Source: Aradus depressus (Eukaryota; Arthropoda; Insecta; Hemiptera; Aradidae). From it: DNA of 64,000 bases. This document shows, piece by piece, positions 44,405 to 54,956 of this stretch. The stretch is taken from NCBI GenBank assembly GCA_963662175.1, contig OY759218.1, positions 4,332,001-4,396,000 on the forward strand. Direction: 5' to 3'. Below the pieces are notes generated by a model. It was given only the letters and a program-made list of their open reading frames with translations, searched no databases and was not told the DNA's origin. Numbering within the stretch: position 1 is the first letter of the stretch; each line of letters begins with the position of its first letter. The translations under genes were made by a program, and so were the position numbers.

Positions 44405-45185
44405 TAATCATAGGCTATGTTCTTCCCCAGAGAGAATTGAGTAAATAAATGTTTGCTCCCCCTCTGAAACTAATCTATTAATTTGTTTGAAAATATATAA
44501 GGTCTTATTCAGGCACTTCAAATCCTCATCGTGTGTTCATACATTCATTACATCAATAATTATTTGGGTTTTGAGTAGGAATTTCGTGTCGATATGTTCG
44601 TTCTATCGGGAGTTATCGTGTTCACACACACAAAAAAGAAATTGTTGTTTCATTTTTGGAGTTATCGAAAAATTGGAAATAAAAAAAGTGAAAAAAATTA
44701 ATATATTGATGTCTCCTCCTTCTATATTATTTCGTATCTAAAAACGACACCTATTGTTTTTCATTTTTCAGCCCAATCGACCAAAGGTAAGGGGGATTAG
44801 GGTGGAGGCCTAACATAAAAACTCTAATAACTGCCGATGGAATGATTGTATCGATACGAAATTTTACTTGTGTGACCAAAACCCCATAAGGACAACACCT
44901 ATCGATTTCACTCAAATCGTCAAAGGGGAGGGGGCTTTAGGGGAGAGGCCCATGTCAATAATTTATTAACTGCGGTTGTACTGAATGCATCGACAAAAAA
45001 TATCCTTATTTGAATTTAAAACCTCATCATTAACTATTCTGTTAAACTTCAGCGACATCGGCCGAAGGGAAGGAGGGTTGCCCCGGAGAGGGCTCCGCAA
45101 AACTCTAATAACAGCCGATGTAATGAATTTATTGACACAAAATTTAGTATGAGGATTTAGGAGTCCCTATATAAACAGATTATTA
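44405..45185. repeat. family A fragments, reverse then forward
   Basis: 44405-44650 is a reverse fragment (TCTTCCCCAGAGAGAATTGA … ATATGTTCGTTCTATCGGGAG). 44750-45185 is a forward fragment missing its head (GACACCTATTGTTTTTCATT … AATTTAGTATGAGGATTTAG). Confidence 0.7.
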
Positions 45186-45289
45186 TTTTTTTTTTACAAC
45201 TGTATAAAGAAGATAGATATACAACAAGCAAATGTGCTGAGGGAGAAAAAATGGCAATGTCAAGAGAAGAGCAATCACTCAGTGGTGAC

Positions 45290-45800
45290 ACTCCATAGGC
45301 ACTCATTTATGGCTAATCATTGTCACTGCCTGGTCTGAGACCATTGGTGCCGAAGGCTCGTTTAACAAGAGTGGTAGATGGGAGGGCACGGACTAGAGGA
45401 TTAATGTGGCTACGAAAGAAAGAAAATAATTTTTTGTAGGTGGATTTAGCTAATTCCTAGACAAAGGGAATATTGAAATCAGTGTGAAGGGTTTTGTTTG
45501 AGATGCAATAAGGAGCATTGGCTATTATACGAAGGAGTTTGGATTGAATGAGCTGAAGATTGGAAGCTTTGGCAGAACCCCACAGTTCAAGTCCATAAGT
45601 CCACATAGGCTTGAGTATTGCGTTGTATACCTATTAGTCGTTTTGTTCCCAGAGTTCATTTTGATATTTTGTATGTAAATAAAATTTTGTATCGTGTGTT
45701 CATTTCTTGTCTTTTCAGTCTGATGTGAGGATTCCACGTCTTTCGTTTGTCAAGTATGAGTTCTAGGTAGCGAATTCTAAAAATGAAATAGAACATTTCT
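45290..45800 (-). pseudogene. jockey-group LINE ORF2 C-terminal fragment
   Basis: The minus strand reads RYLELILDKRKTWNPHIRLK, then after a frame disruption near 45650 continues YGLELWGSAKASNLQLIQSK, LLRIIANAPYCISNKTLHTD and, past a stop, a tail with SHINPLVRALPSTTLVKR. This is the region after the RT active site in jockey-like LINEs (YLGxxLD…W, YGxxxWG…QxxxLR). The upstream RT palm is absent. The part 45588-45880, including the attached family A head, recurs at 47736-48030, so the locus was duplicated after family A joined it. Confidence 0.8.
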
Positions 45801-46419
45801 GTCTGTGTCATGTGTGTGAACAGGATAACTCCCGATAAAATGAATGTATCGACATGAAATTGTATATATGTATCGGGAGCCCCATAAAGGCACGACATTG
45901 ATTTTCAGCAAAATCGGCCAAAATAAGGGGGGGTCAGGGGGGGCTTAACACAAAAACTGTAATAACTGCCAATGTAATGAATATATTGACAACTTGAATA
46001 TGTTTACACGTTTTTCTACAGTACATTTCCTAACAGCTTATGAACTAAGTGCTATGAGCATTACTGAAAAAAGTTTAACTATCAAATATTAATCTATTCA
46101 TTGTTTTTCAATTAAAAATTCAAATCAATTCTGTGGTTAAATTGTTTTTTTAATTTTTAATAAAAATTATTTCCGATTCGTCAAGAGTCTGTGAAGAGAT
46201 TGTACAGTGGAATATTCAGAAAAAATGGTCGTCGGAGAACCACTGACAATGTACTTCTACAGCTCGAATCATTTGTAATCAACTAAGTTTTTGCATTCCT
46301 CTACATTCTTCATATCCTTGGCTTGATTTGGTAAAAAATCATTAGATGGGCTTGTGTTTCTGAAACTTCTGTGGGATGTTACTATGTTGATTTTTTCCGG
46401 AATTTTTTTTTAGAGGTTA
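45801..46419. repeat. family A fragments and spacer
   Basis: A forward family A piece runs 45801-45995 (GGATAACTCCCGATAAAATG … AATAACTGCCAATGTAATGA). 45996-46215 is unassigned AT-rich DNA. A reverse tail piece starts at 46223 (GTCGTCGGAGAACCACTGAC) and fades by ~46400. Confidence 0.65.
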
Positions 46420-46763
46420 GGTTAGGTTAGGTTTTATGACTCATGCCCGGGCTTTAACTACGAGGTCATATCGCCTACTACCAGAGCGCTCTTTCGTCAC
46501 TCTGGTGGACATGAGCCCGACTCTACTGGGGGAGTCCTAAATTTTCCCTACCCTAAATTTTTATTCATCTAGGGTAGGGGTCTTTAACGAGTATCTGACA
46601 TCGTACAGGTTCGGGACCATCGCTTAACGTCCCATCTGAAGGACGGCGTGCTTAAGTTTATTTTACCTCCCAGATAAAATAAACTAAGGGCCTCGGTCGG
46701 GCTACGAACCCACGACCTTGAGCTCAGAAGTCAAGCACGCATACCACTGAGCTACCGGCGCCC
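46420..46763 (-). mobile_element. tRNA-derived SINE with a TTAGG-like tail
   Basis: On the minus strand the head has an RNA polymerase III box A (TAGCTCAGTGG) and box B-like GGTTCGTAGCC (consensus GGTTCGANTCC) at tRNA spacing, followed by a ~270-bp body. The body includes AAGCACGCCGTCCTTCAGAT, GGGTAGGGAAAATTTAGGAC and GACCTCGTAGTTAAAGCCCG. The 3' tail is TAACCTAACCTAACC, which on the plus strand is AGGTTAGGTTAGGTT at 46416-46435. Related 3' pieces are at 28189-28305 and 46983-47150. Polymerase III promoters are internal to such elements. Confidence 0.8.
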
Positions 46764-46982
46764 TCTTTTTTTTTTTTTTAAAGGTGTCTTCTTTTTTGTT
46801 TTTTTTTACAATAATTCGGGACACTTCCACGTCCCTTCTTCTGGTCACTATGAACCCTTTCATGGGGTCTCCGATTTGTGAATCTATGTAGGAAATTTGA
46901 TACATCTATTCCATGGGCTATTATTCGAGGAGTTGTGCTCCCCTCCTCCCTTTGGCCGATTTGTTAATAGCTTAGTTAGTTA

Positions 46983-47150
46983 TTGTGACTCATGCCCGGG
47001 CTTCAACTACAAGGTCATATCGCATACTACCAGAGGGCTCTTTTGTCACTCTGGTGGACATGAGCCCGATTCTACTACGGGACTGCTAAATTTTGCCACC
47101 TACATTTTTATTCACCTAGGGTAGGGGTCTTTAAGGAGTACCTGATATCG
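46983..47150 (-). repeat. second SINE copy, head missing
   Basis: ACTCATGCCCGGGCTTCAAC … CACTCTGGTGGACATGAGCC … CCTAGGGTAGGGGTCTTTAA matches the 3' two-thirds of the SINE at 46420-46763 in the same orientation. The copy stops exactly where the 146-bp array begins. Confidence 0.75.
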
Positions 47151-47735
47151 GTTGAGATGTAGCACCAGGCAGTATCTCAGCTATATAATGGAGGCTAGGC
47201 CGGGAGCTGACTCTACTTACGGCCAGGCAGCAGCAAAAGTGAAAAAGCAAAGAGAGCTTACCCCCACTCCTCGCCACTGGGTTAGACGTGCCTTCGGTTA
47301 AGATGTAGCACCAGGCAGTATCTCAGCTATATAATGGAGGCTAGGCCGGGAGCTGACTCTACTTACGGCCAGGCAGCAGCAAAAGTGAAAAAGCAAAGAG
47401 AGCTTACCCCCACTCCTCGCCACTGGGTTAGACGTGCCTTCGGTTAAGATGTAGCACCAGGCAGTATCTCAGCTATATAATGGAGGCTAGGCCGGGAGCT
47501 GACTCTACTTACGGCCAGGCAGCAGCAAAAGTGAAAAAGCAAAGAGAGCTTACCCCCACTCCTCGCCACTGGGTTAGGCGTGCCTTCGGTTAAGATGTAG
47601 CATCAGGCAGTATCTCAGCTATATAATGGAGGCTAGGCCGGGAGCTCACTCTACTCACGGCCAGGCAGCAGCAAAAGTGAAAAAGCAAAGAGAGCTTACC
47701 CCACTCCTCGCCACTGGGTTATGCGTGCCTTCAAG
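47151..47735. repeat. 146-bp tandem array, four copies
   Basis: AGATGTAGCACCAGGCAGTA starts at 47155, 47301, 47447 and 47593: exactly 146 bp each time. The unit includes CAGCTATATAATGGAGGCTA, GGCCAGGCAGCAGCAAAAGT and CACTCCTCGCCACTGGGTTA. Copies 1-3 are almost identical; copy 4 has a few changes and one missing C. Moderate GC content and a TATATAA motif in each unit make promoter-like LINE 5' monomers one possible origin, but I cannot prove this. Confidence 0.9.
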
Positions 47736-47955
47736 TCCATAAGTCCACAAAGGCTGGAGTATTGCGTTATATATTAGTCGTTTTGTTCCCAGAGTTCATT
47801 TTGATATTTTGTCTGTAAATAAAATTTTGTATCGTCTGTTCATTTCTTGTCTTTTCAGTCTGATTTGAGGATTCCACGTCTTTCGTTTGTCAAGTATGAG
47901 TCCTAGGTAGCCAATTCTAAAAATGTAATAGAACATTTCTGTCTGTGTGTGTGTC
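47736..47955 (-). pseudogene. second copy of the jockey-group LINE fragment
   Basis: CAAGTCCATAAGTCCACAAA … TTGTTCCCAGAGTTCATTTT … TCCACGTCTTTCGTTTGTCA repeats 45588-45790 with about 5-6% differences. It represents the YLGLILDKR / RLKRQEMN region of ORF2 on the minus strand, without the downstream part seen in the first copy. Confidence 0.75.
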
Positions 47956-48149
47956 TGTGTCATGTGTGTGAACACGATAACTCCCGGTAAAATTAATGTA
48001 TCGACATGAAATTTTATATATGTATCGAGAGTCGTAAATTTTTATCTGGAGGTCGGAAAACATGAAATTCGTTTGAAAACTCCTAAATGGATTTTTGACC
48101 GATTACACAAATTCCCCTAAACTTCGTATAGCTGGGGAAGTAAAAGTCC

Positions 48150-48195
<46 letters not shown>

Positions 48196-48516
48196 CACGA
48201 TAACTCCCGTTAGAATGAATATATCTGTAGGAAATGTTTGATGTGTATCCAGAACCCCATAAGAACGACCTATTGGATTTCAGCCAAATCGGCCAATAGG
48301 AAGATGGGATTAAGGGAGGGGGGGGGAAGAGGGCTTTAACACAAAAACTAATAAATGCAGATGTAATGTATGAATCGACATGAAATTTTATAATTTACAT
48401 CGAGGATTCAGAAGTTCATGTGTAAGTCAACTACTGATTTTTAATGAAAACGGTTCATGAAAACATAACCGATTAATTCGTGTTGCGTTAATACATTGCC
48501 GATATTCACCGAAGTC
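47956..48516. repeat. family A pieces with a (GT)n microsatellite
   Basis: A forward piece of the first module (47975-48030) is joined to a reverse head (48045-48148: GGAGGTCGGAAAACATGAAA … CTTCGTATAGCTGGGG). A forward copy then begins with GTCTGTGTGTGTGTG ((GT)n at ~48156-48192), running to the tail CATTGCCGATATTCACCGAA (48493-48512). Confidence 0.7.
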
Positions 48517-49042
48517 TTTTTTCACATTGTGTAGAGATGTTTTTCCGATTTTATGATAAAAAACCAAAAACAAAACCAGCTTTCTACGACTACTGATGTG
48601 GGTTAGAATTTTGATAAATGAGTGAATTAACAGCTTGATAACCCCAAAAATTACTCATCATATTTTTCTGGCCTAGGATTATGTTCCCCTTCAATGTGTG
48701 ATCTGACCACTCTTCTCTCTATATTTTCTATATAACTAGATTCAAGCTTCAGCTACCTTTTTTTGTGGCTCCAGGCAAGAATTTCATTTTTTTTTCGAAG
48801 TCCACTTTTTATTAATACCTGCTTATGCATAGTCCTTTTTTTTCCTCTCTCTTTCAACTGTTCGAAGGTGAGAATTATATCAGTTAAGCCTTGTTTTGTC
48901 TGTCATAAGTGGTAGGTTCTGTGTATCCAAACGTAAGAGGCACTGAAACAGTGTTAACTGGGCCATCAATAAAATAAAACAAACTATAGGGATGAGCATC
49001 GATAGCAAAACATCACTGTTAGAAAAACATTTAAAAAATGAA
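48517..49042. other. AT-rich non-coding spacer
   Basis: No recognisable gene. Confidence 0.4.
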
Positions 49043-49570
49043 AAAAATCGGTGAATCAGCGGCAATGTACTTCCCCAACACGAATTAATCAATTACGTTT
49101 TCTCTTTCCCTCCAAAACCAATTGATCGTTTGGACTAAAAATCAATGGTTTACCAACATAGGGCCTTCATCCTCGTACTAAATTTTGTATCGATACTTTT
49201 ATTACAACGACAGTTATTAGAGTTTTTGTGTTAAGCCTCCACTAATCCCCCCCCCCCCCCCCTCCTCCCCTCTGTACGAAAATTATAAGGTGTCGTCCTT
49301 TTGGGGTTCTGGATACACATACAAAAATTTTTTAGATACATTCATTCTATCGGCAGTTCATAATAATAAGAGTTTATTTAATAAGAAGAATAGTACAAAA
49401 TACATTAAACAAATTAAACTCATAGACAATGGACAAGGTCCGTCTGCCAACTATCCGCAGTTATCGTGTACACACACACTCACACGCACAAATACGCTCA
49501 GTTTTACTTACCCAACATTACGGGGTACAGGGGAAGTTACGTAATCGGTCAGAAATTCGTTATTGAGTTT
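49043..49570. repeat. family A reverse copy plus forward head stub
   Basis: Reverse copy: AATCGGTGAATCAGCGGCAA and TGTACTTCCCCAACACGAAT, through a C tract at ~49247-49262 to ~49500, interrupted near 49360 by unrelated AT-rich sequence. A forward head stub (49503-49570) includes GGGGTACAGGGGAAGTTACG and TAATCGGTCAGAAATTCG. Confidence 0.7.
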
Positions 49571-49841
49571 CATCAAGTACATATTTTGATTTTCTTATCC
49601 TTTTTAATGAAAAACTCCAATAATAAATATATTTTATATCATATTTTAAAATTCGTTGATATGTATAATTTCAATACTTATTACATAGAAATATTTCTTG
49701 AATTTATTTCGCATTCTCGGGGGCGCTATAACTTTGGTCACATCAGTATTTTTTTGTGTCTCAGGACATATCAGCAATTGGAAATTGTATGAGGAACATT
49801 TTTGGTAAAAACCAGTTTTTCTATTAACGCTATTCGCATCG

Positions 49842-50104
49842 CTTCAGCAGGTCTATGGAAACAATGTTTTGTTAAAGATCCAGATTTTTAGGTGGTTTAA
49901 GGCATTTTCAGAAGGAAAAGAATCGATTGAAGATGAACCTCGCAGCGGAAGGTCTGCAACTGCAAGAACCAACAAAAATGTTGACAGAATCCTGGATCTT
50001 GTGTGTTCTGATCGTCGCTTGACAGTCAGAATGCTCGGGGAAGAGTTGATCACACTACCGTTCATCAGGTTTTGGCATCAAGAACAATTGGGTGCAAATA
50101 AGTA
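49842..50104 (+). pseudogene. mariner-family transposase, N-terminal fragment
   Basis: LQQVYGNNVLLKIQIFRWFK, AFSEGKESIEDEPRSGRSAT and RILDLVCSDRRLTVRMLGEE are the paired helix-turn-helix, end-binding part of a mariner transposase (HTH_48/DUF4817-like). After EELIT the similarity is lost abruptly and the frame stops at 50102-50104. The catalytic domain is missing, so this is an internally deleted element remnant. It belongs to the same family as the tail fragment at the left edge of the window. Confidence 0.85.
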
Positions 50105-50652
50105 AAAACGATGTTGTGAATAATCTTAGCTTTGCAATTTTAACTGAGAATGTACATCGTTTTGTAATTTTTACGCCGATTGGTATATTTTTACACCAAT
50201 GGTATTTTATTTGTTCAGTTAAAATTTAGTTGACTTTTTTTTGTGTTCATATCGAACTTTATAAGGTTCAGAGAGACCATTCCAGTTTATAGCAGATTTT
50301 TTTCCCCTTTCACTAAACCTGTGAACAAAAATAACAATCCTTCCTAGCGTATAAAGGTAATCCTTTCTGGATAATCTCCTAAGTCTTGAAAAGTCCTGCA
50401 TTTTTTTTTTTTTTTTTTTCATTAGGTATTTTTTTTAAATTTTCATTTGAAATTCCCTAGAATGAATGTAAATTCATCTCAATATACTGTAGTAACCAAG
50501 GTCAAAAAACCTTGAAAATTTCTCTGTAATACTTAGACGACTTATTTTGAATAAAATATATTTGAATTAAATGGAAAGAATCATGTTAATCACTCCTGGC
50601 CAGGTATTGTTTTTTCAGCTATGTTCTAAATAAATCAATTAGTATATTAATG
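50105..50652. other. spacer with a long T tract
   Basis: A run of about 22 T at 50400-50420 could mark the poly-A tail of a minus-strand retroelement ending there. The minus frame 50219-50422 (INWNGLSEPYKVRYEHKKK) does not match a family I can name. Confidence 0.35.
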
Positions 50653-50830
50653 TAGCCGGCAATGTACTTCCCCAGAACAAATTAATCAGTTAAATTCAAT
50701 CTTTTAAAACCGTGGCTATAAATCAATAGTTGATTTATACAGGGACTTCTTCTTCGTTCAAAATTTCGTGTCGTTACATTCATTACATCGGTAGATATTA
50801 GGATTTTTGAGTTGGATTCATTATATATTG
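50653..50830 (-). repeat. family A reverse tail fragment
   Basis: GCCGGCAATGTACTTCCCCA and GAACAAATTAATCAG, then AATCAATAGTTGATTTATAC and TACATTCATTACATCGG. Confidence 0.7.
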
Positions 50831-50949
50831 TCCTATCAATGAATGTGGGCTTATTAATTAATTTTTGAAAACGGGTAGGATTACTAAGTACATCCATTTT
50901 AATTCGTTTACGTAGGTACATTTTTCACTGTTGAATTGATTAAATTTTC

Positions 50950-52385
50950 GATTACATTCTTTTTGTCGTATTAAAATTGATATAAGGTTTTAAAAAAGAT
51001 ACTTGATGGAATTGTAAAATTCTATGAATTTTAGTTAATATAAGACCATTTTTCATAGCCTGCTTTGAATTACGATAATGAAAAATGTACTTTTTTTTAT
51101 CTTTTAATGTTAATAATAATTTTTTTTACTTTACCTCTAGGGCATTCATTTATTGGTAAAAAAGGGAAATACTTATGGTCATCATGTAAACTTACAGGAT
51201 ATGACACATCTACTTCTAAAATAAAGCCTGTATCAGAATCATCAGGAATTTCTAATATATTAAGATCTATTAGTGCACCATTTGAAATCTGACTTTGGCA
51301 TAATCTGTGATAATGCCCATCCATATAAAACGGTAACTATCTATAAAAAGTATTTGCATTACAATATTTAACGATTTTGAAACTGTTATAAACTTTTCTC
51401 TAGTATTAGGAATAACGTGAATATTTCGGATATCATAACCCAATCCTTTTACAATAAAATGGCTATCATAATTAGAAAAGCCGTGTTTAATTACAGGTAT
51501 ATATGTAAGTCCGTTTTTGACGCTTAAGATTGCAAGGGGAACACAATGCAGAACGATATTGTCCAGTTAAATGAGCATGGACTCTAATTGCTGGCCATCA
51601 TTAAAATTCCTTTGGCACATATTATTTTAAAATATTTTAAAATTTAGGTATATCTTCATCTGTCATAATTAGTTTCATATGTATACTACACAATTGATCT
51701 TTAAATGTGCACATATTAACAATGTATTCTATAAAATGCTTAGGTGCGCACGGCTCACGATACAAATACAGCTCATTAGGTAATTTAGATCTAATAATGT
51801 CCGGTATACATTCATCAACGACGAAATGTGTGCAAAAACTCATTGGCTCATGCAATTCTTTCGGTTCTGTAAATGAATTACTTTTAGAAGATGAGCAAGT
51901 CCTATATGGGCTTTAAAATACTTTCAAAATCGGCATAACCTATTAATGGTACTCTATATTGATAGTGATAATTTTTAAATCTTAACAAACATTCATCATT
52001 TAATGAATTAGGCATTATAACGCGAACGGGTTTATATTTACAACTTTCTTTCTTATGAGTATTTAATTTAAGTTTTGAATTAAAAAATATTAGACACCTT
52101 TTACACACATATATTTTTCTAGTTTGAAGGGTCATTTGATGCTCTGATTACTTTGGGTAAGAATGTAATGTAGGCATAATGAAAGTTACCATCATTAGTA
52201 ATAAGAAATAAATCGAAATGATTATTCATCTCTCTTTTTGTAACTTTTAATGGATAAATAACCATGTTATCATTATAAGTATAGACATTTATGGACACTT
52301 TATTATTTTTTTCGAATTTTGATATTTTTTCAAAGAGGTGGGAAATTCAATACCTCTAAAATCAAATTTTGACTGTAGCGATAAA
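50950..52385 (-). pseudogene. protein-primed family B DNA polymerase remnant (Maverick/adintovirus type)
   Basis: Reading down the minus strand, broken frames give, in order: KFDFRGIEFPTSLKK (~52370), VSINVYTYND and PLKVTKREMNNHFDLFLIT; a Cys/His cluster YVCKRCLIFFNSKLKLNTHK; exonuclease motif I in PLIGYADFESIL (~51915); LHEPMSFCTHFVVDE; HAHLTGQYRSALH; exonuclease motif II in FSNYDSHFIVKGLG; FIDSYRF; polymerase motif A region LEVDVSYPVSLHDDHK (~51200); and KKYIFHYRNSKQAM / TKIHRILQFHQVSF. These are the landmarks of DNA_pol_B_2 enzymes that copy linear genomes from a protein primer. It stops near KPYINFN, before motifs B and C (the DTDS-type active site), so it cannot be active. Several stops and shifts are present. 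Confidence 0.85.
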
Positions 52386-52437
52386 TATTTATCATTCACT
52401 CATTGTCTATAGTGACTTAACTTAGTTTGGATTTAAC

Positions 52438-52455
52438 TGGCGCCCGAAGAGGGAC
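52438..52455 (+). promoter_or_regulatory. tRNA-Lys-type primer-binding site of a second LTR element
   Basis: TGGCGCCCGAAGAGGGAC differs at one base from the tRNA-Lys3 complement. It stands 50 bp from the polymerase remnant; no complete LTR is recognisable upstream. Confidence 0.7.
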
Positions 52456-52727
52456 TCTGAAAACAATTGATCAAGTGTCAAGTGCTTCGAGTATTCACGA
52501 GGTAATATTAACAGTGAAGAAAGGAAGTAGTTCAGGAATACCGACGAAATACACCAACAGATATTTGAACTTATCTCCAGTGTTCCAAGCATACCTTGGT
52601 GAGCAGCGACATCACTTCGTTTGGATCTCAATCCTTCATTCAGAGACCTGGAGCCTACAAACTTGTTAGATCTTCAACTCTAAGTTAAAAAACACTTTAA
52701 GGTTAGTTTAGTCCTAACAATTCATGT

Positions 52728-53294
52728 ATGCCTAAGCCTAATAGTTTTAAGATAAAGATAAGCTCTCAACTTACCGAACAATTAAAAATAGAATATTTTA
52801 ACATGGCTAACATAACTTATACTATGACCAAGGAGGATTACGATCATATACCATATTATGACGGTTCGCCAGAGAATTTAATTTATTTTGTACAGGCAGT
52901 GACAAAAGTCTTTTCGACAGTTTGCTCTATTAACAATACTGACGCTAGTAGAAACCATGCCAGTCTTCTATGTAAAGTTATATCTAGACTAACTGACGAC
53001 GCGAGGCATTGTCTCTTAGCTAATGACTTTCAAAGCATAGACGAATTGTTAGAATATTTAAAAAACTCTTTTAAGGACTCCAGAACTATTGAGTAACTAA
53101 AAGTAGAAATATTTGATACTAAAATGCATTTCAAAGAACACCCTTTAGACTTTGTATGCAGAATTAATAAAATTAGGGCATTAATATTCACTAGAATTAA
53201 GTTAGATAATCCACAAAATCAGGCAACCCTAATGAGTTATCAGGACAAAGAGATAGTATATCATGTTCTATCCTGCTTACCACCACAACTCTGA
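52728..53294 (+). pseudogene. gag: retroelement gag, 5' part
   Basis: The frame begins 270 bp after the primer site and encodes a capsid-like segment: YYDGSPENLIYFVQAVTKVF, LLCKVISRLTDDARHCLLAN and SIDELLEYLKNSFKD, the helical layout of Ty3/gypsy (412/mdg1-like) Gag. An in-frame TAA at 53094 interrupts it, and it then continues with LKVEIFDTKMHFKEHPLDFV to the stop at 53292. Similarity then ends abruptly; no protease or RT follows. Confidence 0.7.
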
Positions 53295-53711
53295 GATTTT
53301 TTGCATTACATTTTTTATTTTCTACATTACACATTCGAAGCCTATCATTTTTTCTTGTAAAATAGGCATTTTAGGCAGTAATAATGATTTCATCGTCACT
53401 ACTCTCAATGCCATCACTTGAATCTAATATACGAGAATTGGAAATAGGATGAATATTTAATATAATATTATTAACTTTTTGAAATAAGTAACCTTCCATA
53501 TTATTTTTAATAAAATATGCATAAAATTACGATAATATGTAATAATAATTAAACCTATATTACTAACATTAATATTGTTTTTTAAATAAAAAGTATTATT
53601 ACTACTTTTTAAATCTACGAAGTCATTATAAATTTTTATATTACTTATTTCTTCATCTATTTGCTTTGAAGAACTATCCATCGTATAGGCCCTATAGGCA
53701 GTGGAGGTTAG
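53295..53711 (-). other. AT-rich segment with an unassigned minus-strand frame
   Basis: The minus frame 53457-53681 starts MDSSSKQIDEEISNIKIYND and is rich in Asn, Ile and Lys. I do not recognise it. Base composition matches the polymerase remnant more than the gag, so it may belong to the same viral-type element. Confidence 0.3.
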
Positions 53712-54041
53712 TTAAGACTGTCATACACAGAAGTCTCCTATGGTAGAATCGCCCCCCGCAGCGGGCTGTCATTGCGAAATATTGACATAGGTGCTGGAGT
53801 AATTGATTACGATTTAACAGGAAATATAGGGATTGTGGTAATCAATAATAATGATGTCGAATTTGTGGTTAATTTCAAAATGAAAATTGCACAGATCATT
53901 GTCGAAAAAATGATGATACCTAGTATTAGCAAAGTATTTATAGACCCAAATATTTCACAAACACAAAGAGGTACAAGTGGTTTTGGCTCCTCCTATAGTT
54001 TTTCAAATTACATTATATTTTTTAAAATATTTGATGAATAA
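53712..54041 (+). pseudogene. dUTPase fragment (motifs 2-5)
   Basis: dUTPase hydrolyses dUTP and keeps uracil out of DNA. The frame shows motif 2 YGRIAPRSGLS (~53739-53771), motif 3 NIDIGAGVIDYDLTGNIGIV, motif 4 KIAQIIVEK and motif 5 RGTSGFGSS (~53969-53995). Motif 1 is absent: a stop lies at 53709. Motif 3 lacks the usual aromatic residue and Arg before Gly (GVIDxxYRG becomes GVIDYDLTG). The C-terminal SYSFSNYI extension is unlike the normal tail. Some retroelements and many large DNA viruses carry dUTPase, so it may belong either to the gag fragment upstream or to the PolB-bearing element. Confidence 0.85.
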
Positions 54042-54560
54042 AAATAATGTTTTTTTTTTTAATTTTTAGACAAGAATAATGTAATATATGATTATTTCAA
54101 AAAATTATTAAGTATGGATTATACATGCCTTTACAATTTCTATAAATATATTGTTTTAAACAAATTGTGTATTTACATTTATATTCCAATAAATGATTTA
54201 TCCAATAAATATCCTCTGATTTTTTTTGTTTATATTTCCATTTCATATCCCAGAATTAAATAGTATGCAGTTTAATTTCACATCAACCCGTATAGCCTTA
54301 ATACATTCCATAATATCACATATAAAATTATTAAGTAAAATAGTATCGCGACTCAATAAATGTATTCCTTCAAAATATTAAATAGGCAAATCCGAAAAAC
54401 ACTTCAGCCCCGTTTCAAACTAATTCCATATTCTCGTGAGACACTTCTACATTTCACATATTACAATAGGCGACCTTTTCTCACTCTCAAGAACAATAAA
54501 CCTCGACTCAGCTATGAGAGCCCTAAATTTTTATTTTTGAATTTTGCTTCAAATACGATA
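54042..54560. other. AT-rich non-coding spacer
   Basis: No recognisable gene; the frame at 54360-54569 has no family motif. Confidence 0.4.
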
Positions 54561-54564
54561 CCCT

Positions 54565-54735
54565 CCTAGATGCGAATTGTGAAAGCCCCCTCCTCTGAGC
54601 CCTCTCCTTCTTTGTGATGATTTCGCGGAAAATCATTAAGTGACGTGCTTATGGCGTTTTGATTTTAAATATAAACTTACATGTCGATACATTTATTATA
54701 TGGACAATTACTGGGGTTTTCCACCCCAAAAATAA
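54565..54735 (-). repeat. family A reverse fragment
   Basis: TTGTGAAAGCCCCCTCCTCT, GAGCCCTCTCCTTC and CATGTCGATACATTTATTAT + ATGGACAATTACTGGGGTTT are one family A module. Confidence 0.6.
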
Positions 54736-54956
54736 AATAATGTTAAATAACTAATTTAATTTAATATTTGATGGGCTTAACTTCATTAATGATCTGTTTG
54801 AGGTCACATTACTGACTCCCATGGCAGCATCACAACAAAACAATGGGACACTTCAGATGAGGTACAGAAATCAAAATTAAAATTTAGAACCCAACATTAG
54901 AAATTTGACTAAGTAAGTCCCAACAACATTTAAATAAATACTAAACTCTCATTTCT

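Noticed and set aside
46690..46763. Functional tRNA gene on the minus strand
   Set aside because: Box A and box B are present, but the sequence continues directly into a SINE body that recurs elsewhere in the window, and box B is imperfect.
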